The notes: generated by a model from the sequence alone, not told the origin. A stretch of 64,000 nucleotides of DNA from Guptibacillus hwajinpoensis (GCF_001039475.1 NZ_LELK01000001.1:717466-781465); one strand, 5' to 3'. Positions 44,236-53,197 are shown, numbered from the stretch's first letter. Made by a program: numbers and translations.

Positions 44236-45108
44236 TCATGCATTTATTTCAGAGTCTAGCACTATTGTTGACTTCAAATAATGATATACGCCTTCTTCAT
44301 CACACGTGTATTCGGTCACTTCGTCGACGATTTCTTGTATTTCATCCGATGCATTTTTCATTGCTACAGCATAATCAACAAACTGAAACATCGGTAAATC
44401 GTTATTACTATCACCAATCGCCATTGTTTCTACATCAGACAAATTAAAATACTGCAACATTTCCTTAATACCAGTGCCTTTGTTCATATTTGCTACCATG
44501 ACTTCGACATTGTGACTGGAAGATATAGACGTTGTAAAATCGATGTCTTGCTTTATTTTTTCTAGCTCATTTTTCCATCCATTGATGTGTTCTTCTGTTC
44601 TAGCGAAGAAATAGAATTTGGAAAACTTATTTCCTTCGATTTGATCTTTCCAGTCAATTGCTTCCTTGATTGCTTGTTGACGTGAAAGCCATTCGTTAAG
44701 GCCAACACTTTCTGGCTTTGGTTCTCTAATTTCATCTACAATATATTGACGATCTTGTTTTAGAGATATCCGATCTGCTCCATATGGAAAAAGTTCATAA
44801 TAGACTCGATGTTCTCTCGCTTTTTTGATGATTTTATCAACTAATTCAATAGAGAGAGAATGTTCAAATATAGCTTTTTCTCCTACATACCCAGCCATAC
44901 CATTTGAAGAGATAATCCCATCTACTTGAAACCCATCAGGTACAAGCTCGTTTATTTCATCCACAGCTCTGCCCGTTGCGATAAAAACGTATATCCCTCT
45001 ATTTCGTATCTCATCAATAATTTGCTTCGTATAGATACTTACCTTGTTATAATGATTTAATATCGTGCCATCCATATCTAAAAAAATGGCCTTTGGTTTC
45101 TTTACCAA
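44236..45108 (-). CDS. Cof-type HAD-IIB phosphatase
   Basis: A 290-residue HAD hydrolase. Motif I is FLDMDGTILN at residue 9, motif II is FIATGRAVDEI near residue 42, and motif IV is MAIGDSNNDLPMFQFVDYAVAM near residue 235. The C2 cap between II and III (about 85-200) is typical of the Cof/YwtE/YkrA group, which act on sugar phosphates or flavin phosphates. ATG follows GGGGGAGTCACG. Not clustered with a pathway, so substrate unknown. Confidence 0.9.
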   Translation of the reverse strand: MVKKPKAIFLDMDGTILNHYNKVSIYTKQIIDEIRNRGIYVFIATGRAVDEINELVPDGFQVDGIISSNGMAGYVGEKAIFEHSLSIELVDKIIKKAREHRVYYELFPYGADRISLKQDRQYIVDEIREPKPESVGLNEWLSRQQAIKEAIDWKDQIEGNKFSKFYFFARTEEHINGWKNELEKIKQDIDFTTSISSSHNVEVMVANMNKGTGIKEMLQYFNLSDVETMAIGDSNNDLPMFQFVDYAVAMKNASDEIQEIVDEVTEYTCDEEGVYHYLKSTIVLDSEINA

Positions 45109-45276
45109 CGTGACTCCCCCTATTTTGTTATAGCTTCTATTTTTATTAACTTGTGCGTCATGTTTAATCTCTCTTATTACGTAAACAATAACACTTTCTA
45201 TGTATCTATCAAACTAGATATACCATTGTTTATTGCTCATTACTTCTTCATTTTAGCATGTTCTATGATCTCACGT

Positions 45277-45429
45277 AGGCATTGTTGCTATTAGAATAGT
45301 GGTTAATTTCCGCTCCAGGATGCTCGCTTTCCGCGGGGCGGGGCGGTGAGCATCCTTCTGCTCCAATCTGCTACGTGTGGTATTTATACAAAAATCTTTT
45401 AGGAGCAACAATCTTTAAGAAAAGAGCCT
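45277..45429 (+). repeat. MITE-like element, family A, copy 6
   Basis: GC-rich core identical in most bases to copy 2 (GGATGCTCGCTTTCCGCGG), right end AAGAAAAGAGCCT intact, left end degenerate (AGGCATTGTTGC). The rest of the 440-base gap (45109-45270 and 45430-45551) is AT-rich and holds nothing I can name, apart from a weak hairpin near 45517-45545 that may end the DUF948 gene. Confidence 0.75.
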
Positions 45430-45551
45430 ATTTTAAAGTGAATTCCTTTTTTTGAGCCTTAAAATAAAACATACTTATGTAACAAACTTGGAAATTCTTC
45501 ACGGTAGCTCACCAATACAAAAAGAGACCGGTTTCCTCAGCCTCTTTCCTC

Positions 45552-45914
45552 TTACTTCAATTTTATATGCACTGGTTTACTTTCCTGTGTATGAACGGTT
45601 TTCTTAGAGTTCTTTTGCAAAGCCGTTCTTTTAATAGAGCTAGTTACATCGTGGATCATATCCCCCACATCATGAGCGGACTCGATTAAAGGATCAACAG
45701 CTTCCATTTTCCCTTTTACATCAACCGAAATTTCATTAGCTTTATGAATCAGTTCTTCTGCTTCATCTGTAATGCCGTCAACGGAATTCCGAACACTAGA
45801 CAGCGTCTCCTTTGTTTCAGCCAGTGTTGCCATGACCTTTCGTAATGTCAAGATTAAATAAATAACGAGAATAAGAAACGCGCTGGCTACAATGGTAGCA
45901 CTCCATCCAAGCAT
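45552..45914 (-). CDS. DUF948-type membrane protein (YtxG/YoxC-like)
   Basis: A 120-residue protein. One N-terminal helix (WSATIVASAFLILVIYLILTL) anchors it. A long amphipathic coiled coil follows (ETKETLSSVRNSVDGITDEAEELIHK..., about residues 34-95) and a basic tail. The arrangement is that of the DUF948 family, general-stress-linked in B. subtilis (YtxG). ATG has GGGAGGTGGTTTC upstream, a strong site. It stands alone. Function unknown beyond being a membrane-attached coiled-coil protein. Confidence 0.82.
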   Translation of the reverse strand: MLGWSATIVASAFLILVIYLILTLRKVMATLAETKETLSSVRNSVDGITDEAEELIHKANEISVDVKGKMEAVDPLIESAHDVGDMIHDVTSSIKRTALQKNSKKTVHTQESKPVHIKLK

Positions 45915-46099
45915 GAAACCACCTCCCTTCCCTCTCTAAGTCTATGAGGGTGGGGCTTTGGACATTCTTATTTACTAGGTCTAGAGGATCTAAAAAACAA
46001 ATAAAAAGATGGTGGATGAAAAAGAAGCTGAATTATAGCTCATATTTCGTATGTATTGCACTCTTTTTTTAGTATGGTTAGATCAACTGACAAAACTAC

Positions 46100-46142
46100 G
46101 AAAAAGGTAGACTGCACGTATTATCACGATTAGTCTACCTTT
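46100..46142 (-). terminator. Terminator of the secreted esterase gene
   Basis: Minus-strand AAAGGTAGACT-loop-AGTCTACCTTTTTCG, a nine-base stem with a T run, about 55 bases past the esterase stop codon. Confidence 0.8.
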
Positions 46143-46194
46143 GGGTACGAACAAATGGCTTTCTTCTATTAGTTATTACTCATCAAAGAATGGG

Positions 46195-47973
46195 TTACTC
46201 GTTTTCGTTTAAAATCAACTTTGGTTCAACCCCAACACTCTCTCCTCCATAAAATTCGATAACGCTAGGATTGAAGCCTGCTGTTGTGATAGCTTTTAAC
46301 CTGAACTGTGTATATCCACTCAAATTAATATTAGGCAAGCTGCTCGATGGTATTTCCACATCTACATACTCTCCACTAGGGGGAGTAAAACTAGTGATGT
46401 TGTATTGAGTAGGTGCGCTAATGTAATCGGCTTGTTCAATTGAAGAACTACTACCAAATATTCCTTTTTTGATATCGAGCTCTAGACTTGAAACAGAGCC
46501 TTGTTTCGCCTTAACGTATAACCGAATTTTTGCTGATTGAATTGATTCTGTTATGACACTTGTATCAAAGGACAGCATGCCACGATACGTATCACTGTTA
46601 TACATCCCTTTATCGCCAACCGTAACTGAGCCGGACCCTTTACCATCGGCGGTATACTGTCCTACAAAGCCATCCTCATTTCCAATTGATAATAACGTTG
46701 TTGTCTCATTGGGCATACCAGTTTCAATGATATAGTTTTCTGTTTTCATCGTTTCCGTATTCCCGTTCGAATCTACACTAAAGTATTTCAGTGTTGTATC
46801 TTTTGTGATTGTAATTGGACTGCTGTAGACTTGGGATAATTCAGTAGGTGCTGTTCCATCTGTCGTGTAGTACGTCGTTGCTGTTTCGCTAGAGCTAAGT
46901 TCCACTGTAACTGAATTCTGATATGTTCCTCCACTAGGTGTAGCTGTGGTGACTGGTGCATTCGGATCAGTCGTGTCACTACTATTAAAGAACTCCCACA
47001 TCATTCTGCTTGCGTTTGGTCCTTGGGGGTCTGTATAACTTCCCTGCGAACTTCCCCCAGACCAAGCATGTCCCATACTTTGGACGATCACTTTTTTCAT
47101 CCACACCTTATCATCTTGCCCATTATAATCACTTACGGTGTAACTTCTGCCACCAGGAATCTGAAGACTCTCCGTGTTATCGGCTACATCATCGATCCAT
47201 CCGTTTACAGAGCCCGTTGCAGATAAATCATTCGTCACTGCCCATTGTGAAATAACTTGATCGCCATTTATCGGTTTGACCGTATAGTCAGACGTCCCAT
47301 GAAAGACGATGACAGGTAAAAGATCTGCACGACTTCCCATGGCATTGTAAGCCGCTCGACCTTGTAACGTCGGATCAGGACCTCCCCCTGACATAGCACT
47401 AAAAGCAGAAGAAGTATTTGTCGCAGCTTTATATTCTAAACCTGCACCTACCCCAATTCCCGAGAAAACATCTGGATAAGTAGCCCCCATGATCACACTC
47501 ATCGCTGCACCAGCTGAGAGCCCAGCCACATAAACCTGTTCCTGTTGAATACTGTAATTCGATTGAATCTTCTGGACCATCCCAGCGATCACGCTCGGCT
47601 CTCCACTGCCTCTTGATTGGTGACTAGTTTCAAACCAGTTCCAGCATTTGTTTGAGTTCGCACTTGAGCTTTGCTCAGGATACAAAACAAGAAATCCCTT
47701 TTCATTTGCAAGCGTATTCATTTGCGTTCCTGCTGCAAACTGATTGGCATCCTGCGTACAACCGTGAAGCATGACATACAATGGATAAGATTGAGCTGCA
47801 TCATATTGATTTGGAACATACACCTTATAAGTTTTCCCTCCGTAAGTTCCTGAAGTGAACTGCCCCGCAGCAGACGTTGAAGAAGGATATACGACTGACG
47901 AGCATACCAATAAAAACATTACACCAAAAAGCCATCCCATTCTAATTCTCAACAAAAAACATCCCCTTCCCAT
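46195..47973 (-). CDS. Secreted PHB-depolymerase-family esterase with C-terminal accessory domains
   Basis: A 592-residue exported protein. A signal peptide (GWLFGVMFLLVCSSVVYPSSTSAAG) is followed by a CE1/PHB-depolymerase-like catalytic domain. PLYVMLHGCTQDANQFA is the oxyanion side, VYVAGLSAGAAMSVIMGA the Ser elbow near residue 150, and VFHGTSDYTVKP the Asp loop; SMGHAWSGGS carries the His. A chitobiase-type beta domain (about 340-410, GGTYQNSVTVELSS) follows, then a beta-sandwich of the DNRLRE/CBM type to the end. The start could be ATG at 47973 or TTG at 47955, the latter better spaced from AAGGGGATG. Probably degrades polyester or feruloylated polysaccharide outside the cell. Confidence 0.86.
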   Translation of the reverse strand: MGRGCFLLRIRMGWLFGVMFLLVCSSVVYPSSTSAAGQFTSGTYGGKTYKVYVPNQYDAAQSYPLYVMLHGCTQDANQFAAGTQMNTLANEKGFLVLYPEQSSSANSNKCWNWFETSHQSRGSGEPSVIAGMVQKIQSNYSIQQEQVYVAGLSAGAAMSVIMGATYPDVFSGIGVGAGLEYKAATNTSSAFSAMSGGGPDPTLQGRAAYNAMGSRADLLPVIVFHGTSDYTVKPINGDQVISQWAVTNDLSATGSVNGWIDDVADNTESLQIPGGRSYTVSDYNGQDDKVWMKKVIVQSMGHAWSGGSSQGSYTDPQGPNASRMMWEFFNSSDTTDPNAPVTTATPSGGTYQNSVTVELSSSETATTYYTTDGTAPTELSQVYSSPITITKDTTLKYFSVDSNGNTETMKTENYIIETGMPNETTTLLSIGNEDGFVGQYTADGKGSGSVTVGDKGMYNSDTYRGMLSFDTSVITESIQSAKIRLYVKAKQGSVSSLELDIKKGIFGSSSSIEQADYISAPTQYNITSFTPPSGEYVDVEIPSSSLPNINLSGYTQFRLKAITTAGFNPSVIEFYGGESVGVEPKLILNENE

Positions 47974-48230
47974 AGTTGTTTGCTTCGCAATGATAAGGGG
48001 CTCTAGTTACATAGAGGTTACAAGGAGATTATTCAATGAATCGAAACTCTTAGTTTTCTATGAAAAAAACTTCAAGTACGGATAGCGAGTAAGTACAAAA
48101 GTATTGATTTTCGAAGGACAAAAATCTTTTATATACTCCTCTATTCTTAAACCTTAAATATAGTATGGTAGCAATTGCCCTATATTGCTACATATGCGCT
48201 AAACATAGTTTGTTATTATTAGTGATGAAG

Positions 48231-49130
48231 CTATATCTTTGATAGTTTAAAATAATCCATTGTAGAAGTCTCTTTGAAACCGCAAGATTGGTAAAGATTT
48301 AGAGCTTTCCTATTCTTTACTGCTACTTGCAGCATAATTTGTTGAACTTGTTGTTCTCTTAATTTCTCTACAGCTTTCATCAGTATATCTCTGCCAAAAC
48401 CTTTTCCTCGATAGTCTGGAAGAACTCCTAATCCGTAGATTCCACCTACACCATTCTGAACTTCGATATGAACTTTCCCTATAACTGATTCGTTTAGTTC
48501 TGCGAGAAAAGTATCCATTCCTTGCTTTGATTCTTCCTCAGGGAGTCTTGAATTCCCGTCCAAAGAACTCACTTGGAAGTATATAGCATTTTGTCGCGCA
48601 ATTTCCTTTGCATCTTTATTAAGAGCCTTTCTAAGTTTTAAGCTTTTAATAGTGACGCCTTTCCTCGCTTCACCTACCAAAAACATCTCATATTCTGAGT
48701 TTTCATAATGCGCTCCCGTACTCTTAATAAAATTAATTCCAGGAGTAGAATTGCAATCACATAACAAAAGCATTTGTTGCAATTCCCTTTTATTCCATTC
48801 ATCTCGAACTAATGAGAATAAACGTTTGAAGACTCCCAATCTCCTGAAATCTGGATGAACCATTCCATTTACTTCTAATGTATCGGACCCGAATTGACAG
48901 ATCCCCATGTAACCAATAAGCCTTTCATCTTCATAAAACATAAACTCGTTGATTTTATCCTTATCAATACTCTCGTTAAGAGCTTTGTTCAATTTGTAAT
49001 CAAGTTCTAGTTTTAGAGATACATCTTCTATTTCAAGACAGCATTTTTTTAATGTAAGTATCTCTTCGTAATCTTCTCGATCTAATGAAGATTTTAGTTT
49101 TGTAGATGGATTTATTAATGTTTTCATCAC
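48231..49130 (-). CDS. Tandem GNAT acetyltransferase
   Basis: A 299-residue protein with two GNAT folds. The first (about 1-150) has NGMVHPDFRRLGVFKRLF as its acetyl-CoA loop. The second (about 165-299) has YGLGVLPDYRGKGFGRDIL, a canonical Q/RxxGxG/A motif A. It ends YQSCGFKETSTMDYFKL, the usual last strands. Double-GNAT proteins exist in bacilli with mostly unknown substrates. Start GTG at 49130 or ATG at 49127, with AGGAG upstream. It lies just outside the cassette-like array: no GCTCCGA is seen at its 3' side. The 250 bases between it and the esterase hold nothing I can name. Confidence 0.85.
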   Translation of the reverse strand: MMKTLINPSTKLKSSLDREDYEEILTLKKCCLEIEDVSLKLELDYKLNKALNESIDKDKINEFMFYEDERLIGYMGICQFGSDTLEVNGMVHPDFRRLGVFKRLFSLVRDEWNKRELQQMLLLCDCNSTPGINFIKSTGAHYENSEYEMFLVGEARKGVTIKSLKLRKALNKDAKEIARQNAIYFQVSSLDGNSRLPEEESKQGMDTFLAELNESVIGKVHIEVQNGVGGIYGLGVLPDYRGKGFGRDILMKAVEKLREQQVQQIMLQVAVKNRKALNLYQSCGFKETSTMDYFKLSKI

Positions 49131-49335
49131 AGACTATTTTCTCCTATTTACTTTATTATTTTGCTGTCGTCAATTAATACTCTCCCATGCTAAACATTAG
49201 CTCATAGTATCTAAAAATACTGTTTGGAACTCTTTCTCAATAATCTTCTCATCAAAAGTAACATTATTTGATTTGCTTCATATCGCACACCTTTCTTTTA
49301 ATATTTTCATCAAAAGATATCAGACTAGAATATTT

Positions 49336-49428
49336 TCACCTTTTTCTCTTTAAAAGAAGTATGACACCTAGTATTAGAAAGATTGGAACTAATGAGATTA
49401 GCGCTATACTCATACCACCTATTCCCAT
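49336..49428 (-). CDS. 30-residue single-helix membrane peptide
   Basis: MGIGGMSIALISLVPIFLIL followed by GVILLLKRKR and a stop: one hydrophobic helix and a basic cytoplasmic end. The ribosome site AGAGGAGGATTAAT before ATG is near perfect. Too short for usual gene callers. It is downstream, on the minus strand, of the first GCTCCGA site, so it may be the terminal gene of the array. Could be a small regulatory membrane peptide or a toxin-like peptide; no antisense partner is evident. Confidence 0.6.
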   Translation of the reverse strand: MGIGGMSIALISLVPIFLILGVILLLKRKR

Positions 49429-49475
49429 ATTAATCCTCCTCTCACTCATGCACACCCCTGTCCTAATCCTGCATA

Positions 49476-49525
49476 GAGCGCCAAGCTTTTATTTAACAAA
49501 CGCTCCGATATTATGGAATAAACTC
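49476..49525 (-). repeat. Array element S1
   Basis: GAGCG (49476) and CGCTC (49501) form a short stem around a long loop, ending in GCTCCGATATTATGGAATA. No promoter block. It lies between the GNAT pseudogene and the 30-residue peptide gene. Confidence 0.6.
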
Positions 49526-49527
49526 AA

Positions 49528-50177
49528 TCAACAATTTGTGACTTGCCTAGTAATACCCTTGTCTTGTAAACAATGGTCTAGTGTTGCTTTATCGATTCCA
49601 TTTATATTGAAATACTTTTCTTGATAGATATCCAGTATTATGTCAAATAGCCTTTCCTTAGTAGTTAAAGTGTCTCTATAATTTTTCACAAATAAGTTAA
49701 AAGGAATCGACGGCTCAACTCTGTTCAAAGGTGGTTGCTGATAATGAAGTGTATTGAAATGTAAATATCCTTTTCTTTCGAAGAATATATTACGCTTCAT
49801 ACAATCCTCTTTTTCTTTGTTGGAGTGTACCATCTCTTTGGTTTCAGTTTCTAAGACGATTGCATCCAGAAAATCGTATCCTGCTTTTTTAGATTCCTGA
49901 CTTAATATTTCTTCAAGTCTAGAAATTGTACTGGAACATAACTTTCTACTTCTTAAAGTAGGGTTTGTAACGATATATACAATAAATCCTGCATTCACAT
50001 TTGCTAAGTATTGTCCCGTGGCAAAGGAGAAAAACTACTTTCTGAATATTGTATACTCCTTAGAAAAGTCTCTTGTGACTCCCTAACTTCTACTGGAAAT
50101 GCTTGTTCATATATTTACGTTGCTTCCCCAAAGTATTTTGTGTTTTTATTAGTAATTTCAATCCACTCTATTGCCAT
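49528..50177 (-). pseudogene. GNAT acetyltransferase pseudogene
   Basis: Reading from ATG at 50177: MAIEWIEITNKNTKYFGEAT, a TAA stop, then IYEQAFPVEVRESQETFLR in the same frame, a further stop, and a shift into the frame that gives GQYLANVNAGFIVYIVTNP and an intact tail to 49528. The middle (FIVYIVTNPTLRSRKL) has the layout of the GNAT beta4-loop-alpha3 region. So this was a full-length acetyltransferase of about 215 residues broken by one in-frame stop and at least one frameshift. The open tail alone could be mistaken for a 156-residue gene with a GTG start. Its promoter block in element S2 is intact. Confidence 0.75.
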
Positions 50178-50224
50178 ATGATTACCAAGCCTTAATTACA
50201 TTCTATTTAAGCCCACTTACTTAA

Positions 50225-50325
50225 TATAAATTATTTCAGATTAATCTGATCAACTCAATGCTTTATTTCATAAAAAAGGAAGCATTTCCTGTTTTAGAAA
50301 TGCTCCGAGATAACGGAACAAAGGA
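50225..50325 (-). repeat. Array element S2 with promoter block
   Basis: Stem GGAAGCATTTC / GAAATGCTCC with one unpaired A, ending in GCTCCGAGATAACGGAACA. On the minus strand downstream: TTGAGT (50253-50258), 17 bases ending in TGA, AATAAT (50230-50235). It separates the methionine aminopeptidase gene from the GNAT pseudogene. Confidence 0.75.
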
Positions 50326-50371
50326 CTTAATCAATATTCTTGAATTGCGCTCGATTGCCGTATTGTGCTTT

Positions 50372-51115
50372 TTATAATGTAGTAATAAGGGGTCCTTCAT
50401 TTGTAAGAATAACCGTATGTTCGTATTGAGCCACAAAGCTTTCATTGGTTAAGAAGGTCCATCCATCTTCAGATTGGAAAACTTCCTCTTCAAATGTAGA
50501 GATCATAGGCTCAAAGGCAATTACCGCACCATCTTTTAAGATTTCATCATCCCAACTAGCGAAATAATTAAAAATATGTTTAGGTTCTTCATGAAGCGAA
50601 CGTCCAATACCGTGCCCAGTAAGATTTTTTATTACTGTTAAGCCATGGCGTTTCGCTACATTGTGTGCAGCCTTTCCGAGAGCACTTTTTTTTGAACCTG
50701 GCTTTGCCTGCTTAAGTCCAGCATGGAAGGCCTCTTTAGAAACGTCACATATTTTTTGTAATGTCGCGTCTCCTCTCCCTACTACAAATGAAATTCCAGT
50801 ATCTGCGTAATATCCGTTTTTTGAACCTGAAACGTCTATATTCACTAAATCTCCTTCATGGATGACCCGTTTTCTCTTCGGAACTCCATGCGCCACTTCA
50901 TTATTTATACTAATACACGTATACCCAGGAAAATCGTATTCTCCTTTTGGCGCAGATTGAGCTTCTGCCTTTTCAAACATCTCTCTTGCAATTTCATCGA
51001 GTTCTTTTGTGGTAATTCCGGGTTTCGTACTAAGGACCAATTCATCACGAATCGCTCCACAAACTTCACCAATTATTTTCAATCCATCCAAATCCTTTTT
51101 AGTTTTTGCGACCAT
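50372..51115 (-). CDS. map: Methionine aminopeptidase type I, probable second copy
   Basis: A 247-residue metalloprotease that removes the initiator methionine. The metal ligands are found in order: NNEVAHGVPKRKR (His), VNIDVSGSKNGYYADTG (two Asp), TGHGIGRSLHEEP (His), IAFEPMIS (Glu) and AQYEHTVILT (Glu). Start ATG at 51115 after GGGGATATCA; a GTG four codons upstream is rejected. The housekeeping map of bacilli sits in the ribosomal protein cluster with secY and adk; this stand-alone copy lies in the cassette array and is likely an accessory paralogue such as B. subtilis MapB. Confidence 0.92.
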   Translation of the reverse strand: MVAKTKKDLDGLKIIGEVCGAIRDELVLSTKPGITTKELDEIAREMFEKAEAQSAPKGEYDFPGYTCISINNEVAHGVPKRKRVIHEGDLVNIDVSGSKNGYYADTGISFVVGRGDATLQKICDVSKEAFHAGLKQAKPGSKKSALGKAAHNVAKRHGLTVIKNLTGHGIGRSLHEEPKHIFNYFASWDDEILKDGAVIAFEPMISTFEEEVFQSEDGWTFLTNESFVAQYEHTVILTNEGPLITTL

Positions 51116-51270
51116 TGATATCCCCACTTTTTAATGTATTTTATGATTAGTATTCCATTTAGTTTCTAGCATAAACTGAACAGGTTTTTCTTCATCAATC
51201 TCTGGCCCTTTTATGGATTGAATATGACAACCTTTTATTCCGTTAAACTGCCCTGTTATTAACTTAAACA

Positions 51271-51345
51271 AAAAGGAGCGTAATCCTTTTTAGATTAACG
51301 CTCCGATTATACGGAAAACTTGATTTCGAGATATTGAAACAGATC
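51271..51345 (-). repeat. Array element S3
   Basis: Stem GGAGCGTAATC / GATTAACGCTCC (one extra base on the right arm), then GCTCCGATTATACGGAAAA and a GATTTCGAGATATTG tail shared with S10. No promoter block. The 310-base gap around it holds nothing else I can name. Confidence 0.7.
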
Positions 51346-51438
51346 TATACATAATGCACCAGTTTGTTTTCACTAATAAATTACACTAAGTATGATCCAC
51401 CTGAAATTAGTTTTCTATGTTTTTAAGTTGTAGACGTA

Positions 51439-52692
51439 TTAGAATTGAAAATCCCCATCCTTCAGTAGTAGTACTTCCGTTTCACCTTCTTTAATGCCCA
51501 CTACTTTCATATCTTCGGTTCCAAAGGTCACATTGACTAACAAAAGTGACGTATTTAGACCTGATACCTTCAACTCTTCCTTTGATTGTTCAATGCCATT
51601 TTGAACATTGGAGGGAGATGCATTTCCGATTCCAATATGACAGGACGTATTTTCATCAAATAAAGTATTGAAAAAAAGAGTATCAGCCTGAGCAAGAGGA
51701 GATTTATTAGAGACCAAGGCAATTTCACCTAGATAATGTGATCCTTCGTCTGTTTCGATGAGATTTTGTAACACTTCCTGTCCCCTGGCAGCATAATAAT
51801 CGGTAATCCGCCCATTATTAAAAATCAGATAAAATTCATCGATGACACTTCCTCCATAGATAAGAGGCTTAGTACCTACCAATTTGCCATTCACCTTATG
51901 TTTATGGGGAGCAGTAAATATTTCTTCCGTAGGAATGTTCGGAAAGAACGGTGTTCCGTTTTTATCTATGACTCCCCCACCGATATAGAGATGATTTTTA
52001 GGCAGACCGACTGATAAATCAGTTCCGTATCTATTTGTAAAATGCAGAGATTCAAATTGGCTCTCGTTTAGGATCTTTTTTCGAGATTCGAAGGCTTTAT
52101 TGTGAATCCCCCAATCTTTTACAGGGTTTTCCCCATCTGCCCGAGACCCTTTTAAAATTAATTCCCACAATGATTGTAAAGCTTCTTCTATACTTAGGTT
52201 AGGGAATACTTTTGTTGCCCATTCAACGCTCGGGACAGCTAGAAGACACCAGCGTACCTTGTGGGATCTAATTTTCGCATAATAATCCCTCAATTTGGTG
52301 CGAGAGGCTTTTTGAAAACGATTTATCCTTTCTGTAGAAACCTCCTTAAAGACCTCTAAGTTTTCAGAAATAATATGTATGTAAGCTGCACCGGCATCGT
52401 CCCATTCCTTAAAACGGGCAGCCTGCCAATCAGGAAAGTGATCAATGACACTATCTGCTGCATTTAAGTAAAATTCTTTGGTAGACTGTTCATCTGTCCA
52501 ATCTATAAATACATTTGAAGCTCCTGCATCGTAGGCTATCGTTTGGATCAGACGTGCAAACGTAGCATTTTGTATATCACTATGGATAATCAATAATTGA
52601 TTTTTTTGCAGATTCACACCAGCTCCTACAGCAAGTTTTGCATACTTTTTCAGCTGTGCTTCACTTATAAATTCATATATTCCTTTAAACAT
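51439..52692 (-). CDS. M29-family metalloaminopeptidase, second copy
   Basis: A 417-residue protein with the AmpS layout: YAKLAVGAGVNLQKNQLLI near residue 15, IPTEEIFTAPHKHKVNGKL near residue 255, ETDEGSHYLGEIALV near residue 325 with metal-ligand Glu and His, and CHIGIGNASPSNVQNGI near residue 360. The last motif departs from the usual HLALG.AYP..., so activity should not be assumed. It is divergent from the M29 protein at 11532. ATG after GGGGAGATATTAA. One cassette between S3 and S4. Confidence 0.88.
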   Translation of the reverse strand: MFKGIYEFISEAQLKKYAKLAVGAGVNLQKNQLLIIHSDIQNATFARLIQTIAYDAGASNVFIDWTDEQSTKEFYLNAADSVIDHFPDWQAARFKEWDDAGAAYIHIISENLEVFKEVSTERINRFQKASRTKLRDYYAKIRSHKVRWCLLAVPSVEWATKVFPNLSIEEALQSLWELILKGSRADGENPVKDWGIHNKAFESRKKILNESQFESLHFTNRYGTDLSVGLPKNHLYIGGGVIDKNGTPFFPNIPTEEIFTAPHKHKVNGKLVGTKPLIYGGSVIDEFYLIFNNGRITDYYAARGQEVLQNLIETDEGSHYLGEIALVSNKSPLAQADTLFFNTLFDENTSCHIGIGNASPSNVQNGIEQSKEELKVSGLNTSLLLVNVTFGTEDMKVVGIKEGETEVLLLKDGDFQF

Positions 52693-52738
52693 TTAATATC
52701 TCCCCTGTGACATTCTTGTATATTTTTACTGCACAACA

Positions 52739-52785
52739 AGCGATAGCCAAAGTGCAGCTATCGCTCCGATTTTCTGTAAGATGAG
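52739..52785 (-). repeat. Array element S4
   Basis: Stem AGCGATAGC / GCTATCGCT around nine bases, then GCTCCGATTTTCTGTAAGA. A different stem sequence from other sites but perfect pairing. No promoter block. Confidence 0.65.
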
Positions 52786-52801
52786 ATAGTCATACAAAAG
52801 G

Positions 52802-52984
52802 TTATTTCTTACCTTTAGTATCTTTTGAAGTACCTGTAAAAGGATTTATCTTATAAGTTAAATCTTCTCCAGCTTCCTTTTCTTCCTTTGAAATCCTCTT
52901 TCCTAATGAGGCGTAATACCAAATGAACACTCCTAAACTTAACAAGCCACCTATACTAGATACCCAAAACACAGCATCATCCAT
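52802..52984 (-). CDS. Small single-helix membrane protein, 60 residues
   Basis: MDDAVFWVSSIGGLLSLGVF begins with a short outside part and one membrane helix; a charged cytoplasmic tail (KRISKEEKEAGEDLTYK, then KDTKGKK) follows. ATG at 52984 after GGGAGGTGAGCGT; an upstream ATG lies on the ribosome site. Not recognised. It occupies one cassette by itself, between S4 and S5, with the S5 promoter block upstream. Confidence 0.7.
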   Translation of the reverse strand: MDDAVFWVSSIGGLLSLGVFIWYYASLGKRISKEEKEAGEDLTYKINPFTGTSKDTKGKK

Positions 52985-53049
52985 ACGCTCACCTCCCATT
53001 TAAAACTAAACAAACTGCATAAACCTGATGTTCAACAATATTTCCAAAA

Positions 53050-53160
53050 TCTTCAGTGCCAATTATTTCAAAATATTGCGAATAACTCCATCTTTTTTTT
53101 CATATTAAAAGGAGCCTACCTTAATTACAGATAAGCTCCGAGTTTAATGAAGACTCAGTA
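53050..53160 (-). repeat. Array element S5 with promoter block
   Basis: Stem GGAGCCTACCTT / AGATAAGCTCC with mismatches, then GCTCCGAGTTTAATGAAGA. Block: TGGAGT (53085-53090), 17 bases, AATAAT (53062-53067) with TGA before it. The identity with the second GNAT cassette starts at this GCTCCGA. Confidence 0.75.
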
Positions 53161-53197
53161 TCAAGATATCTTCTTCTTTAACACCATTACACTTCTA

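Noticed and set aside
49268-49624. Plus-strand frame of 118 residues
   Set aside because: No ribosome site; it covers the 30-residue minus-strand gene and array element S1 and reads into the GNAT pseudogene on the other strand.
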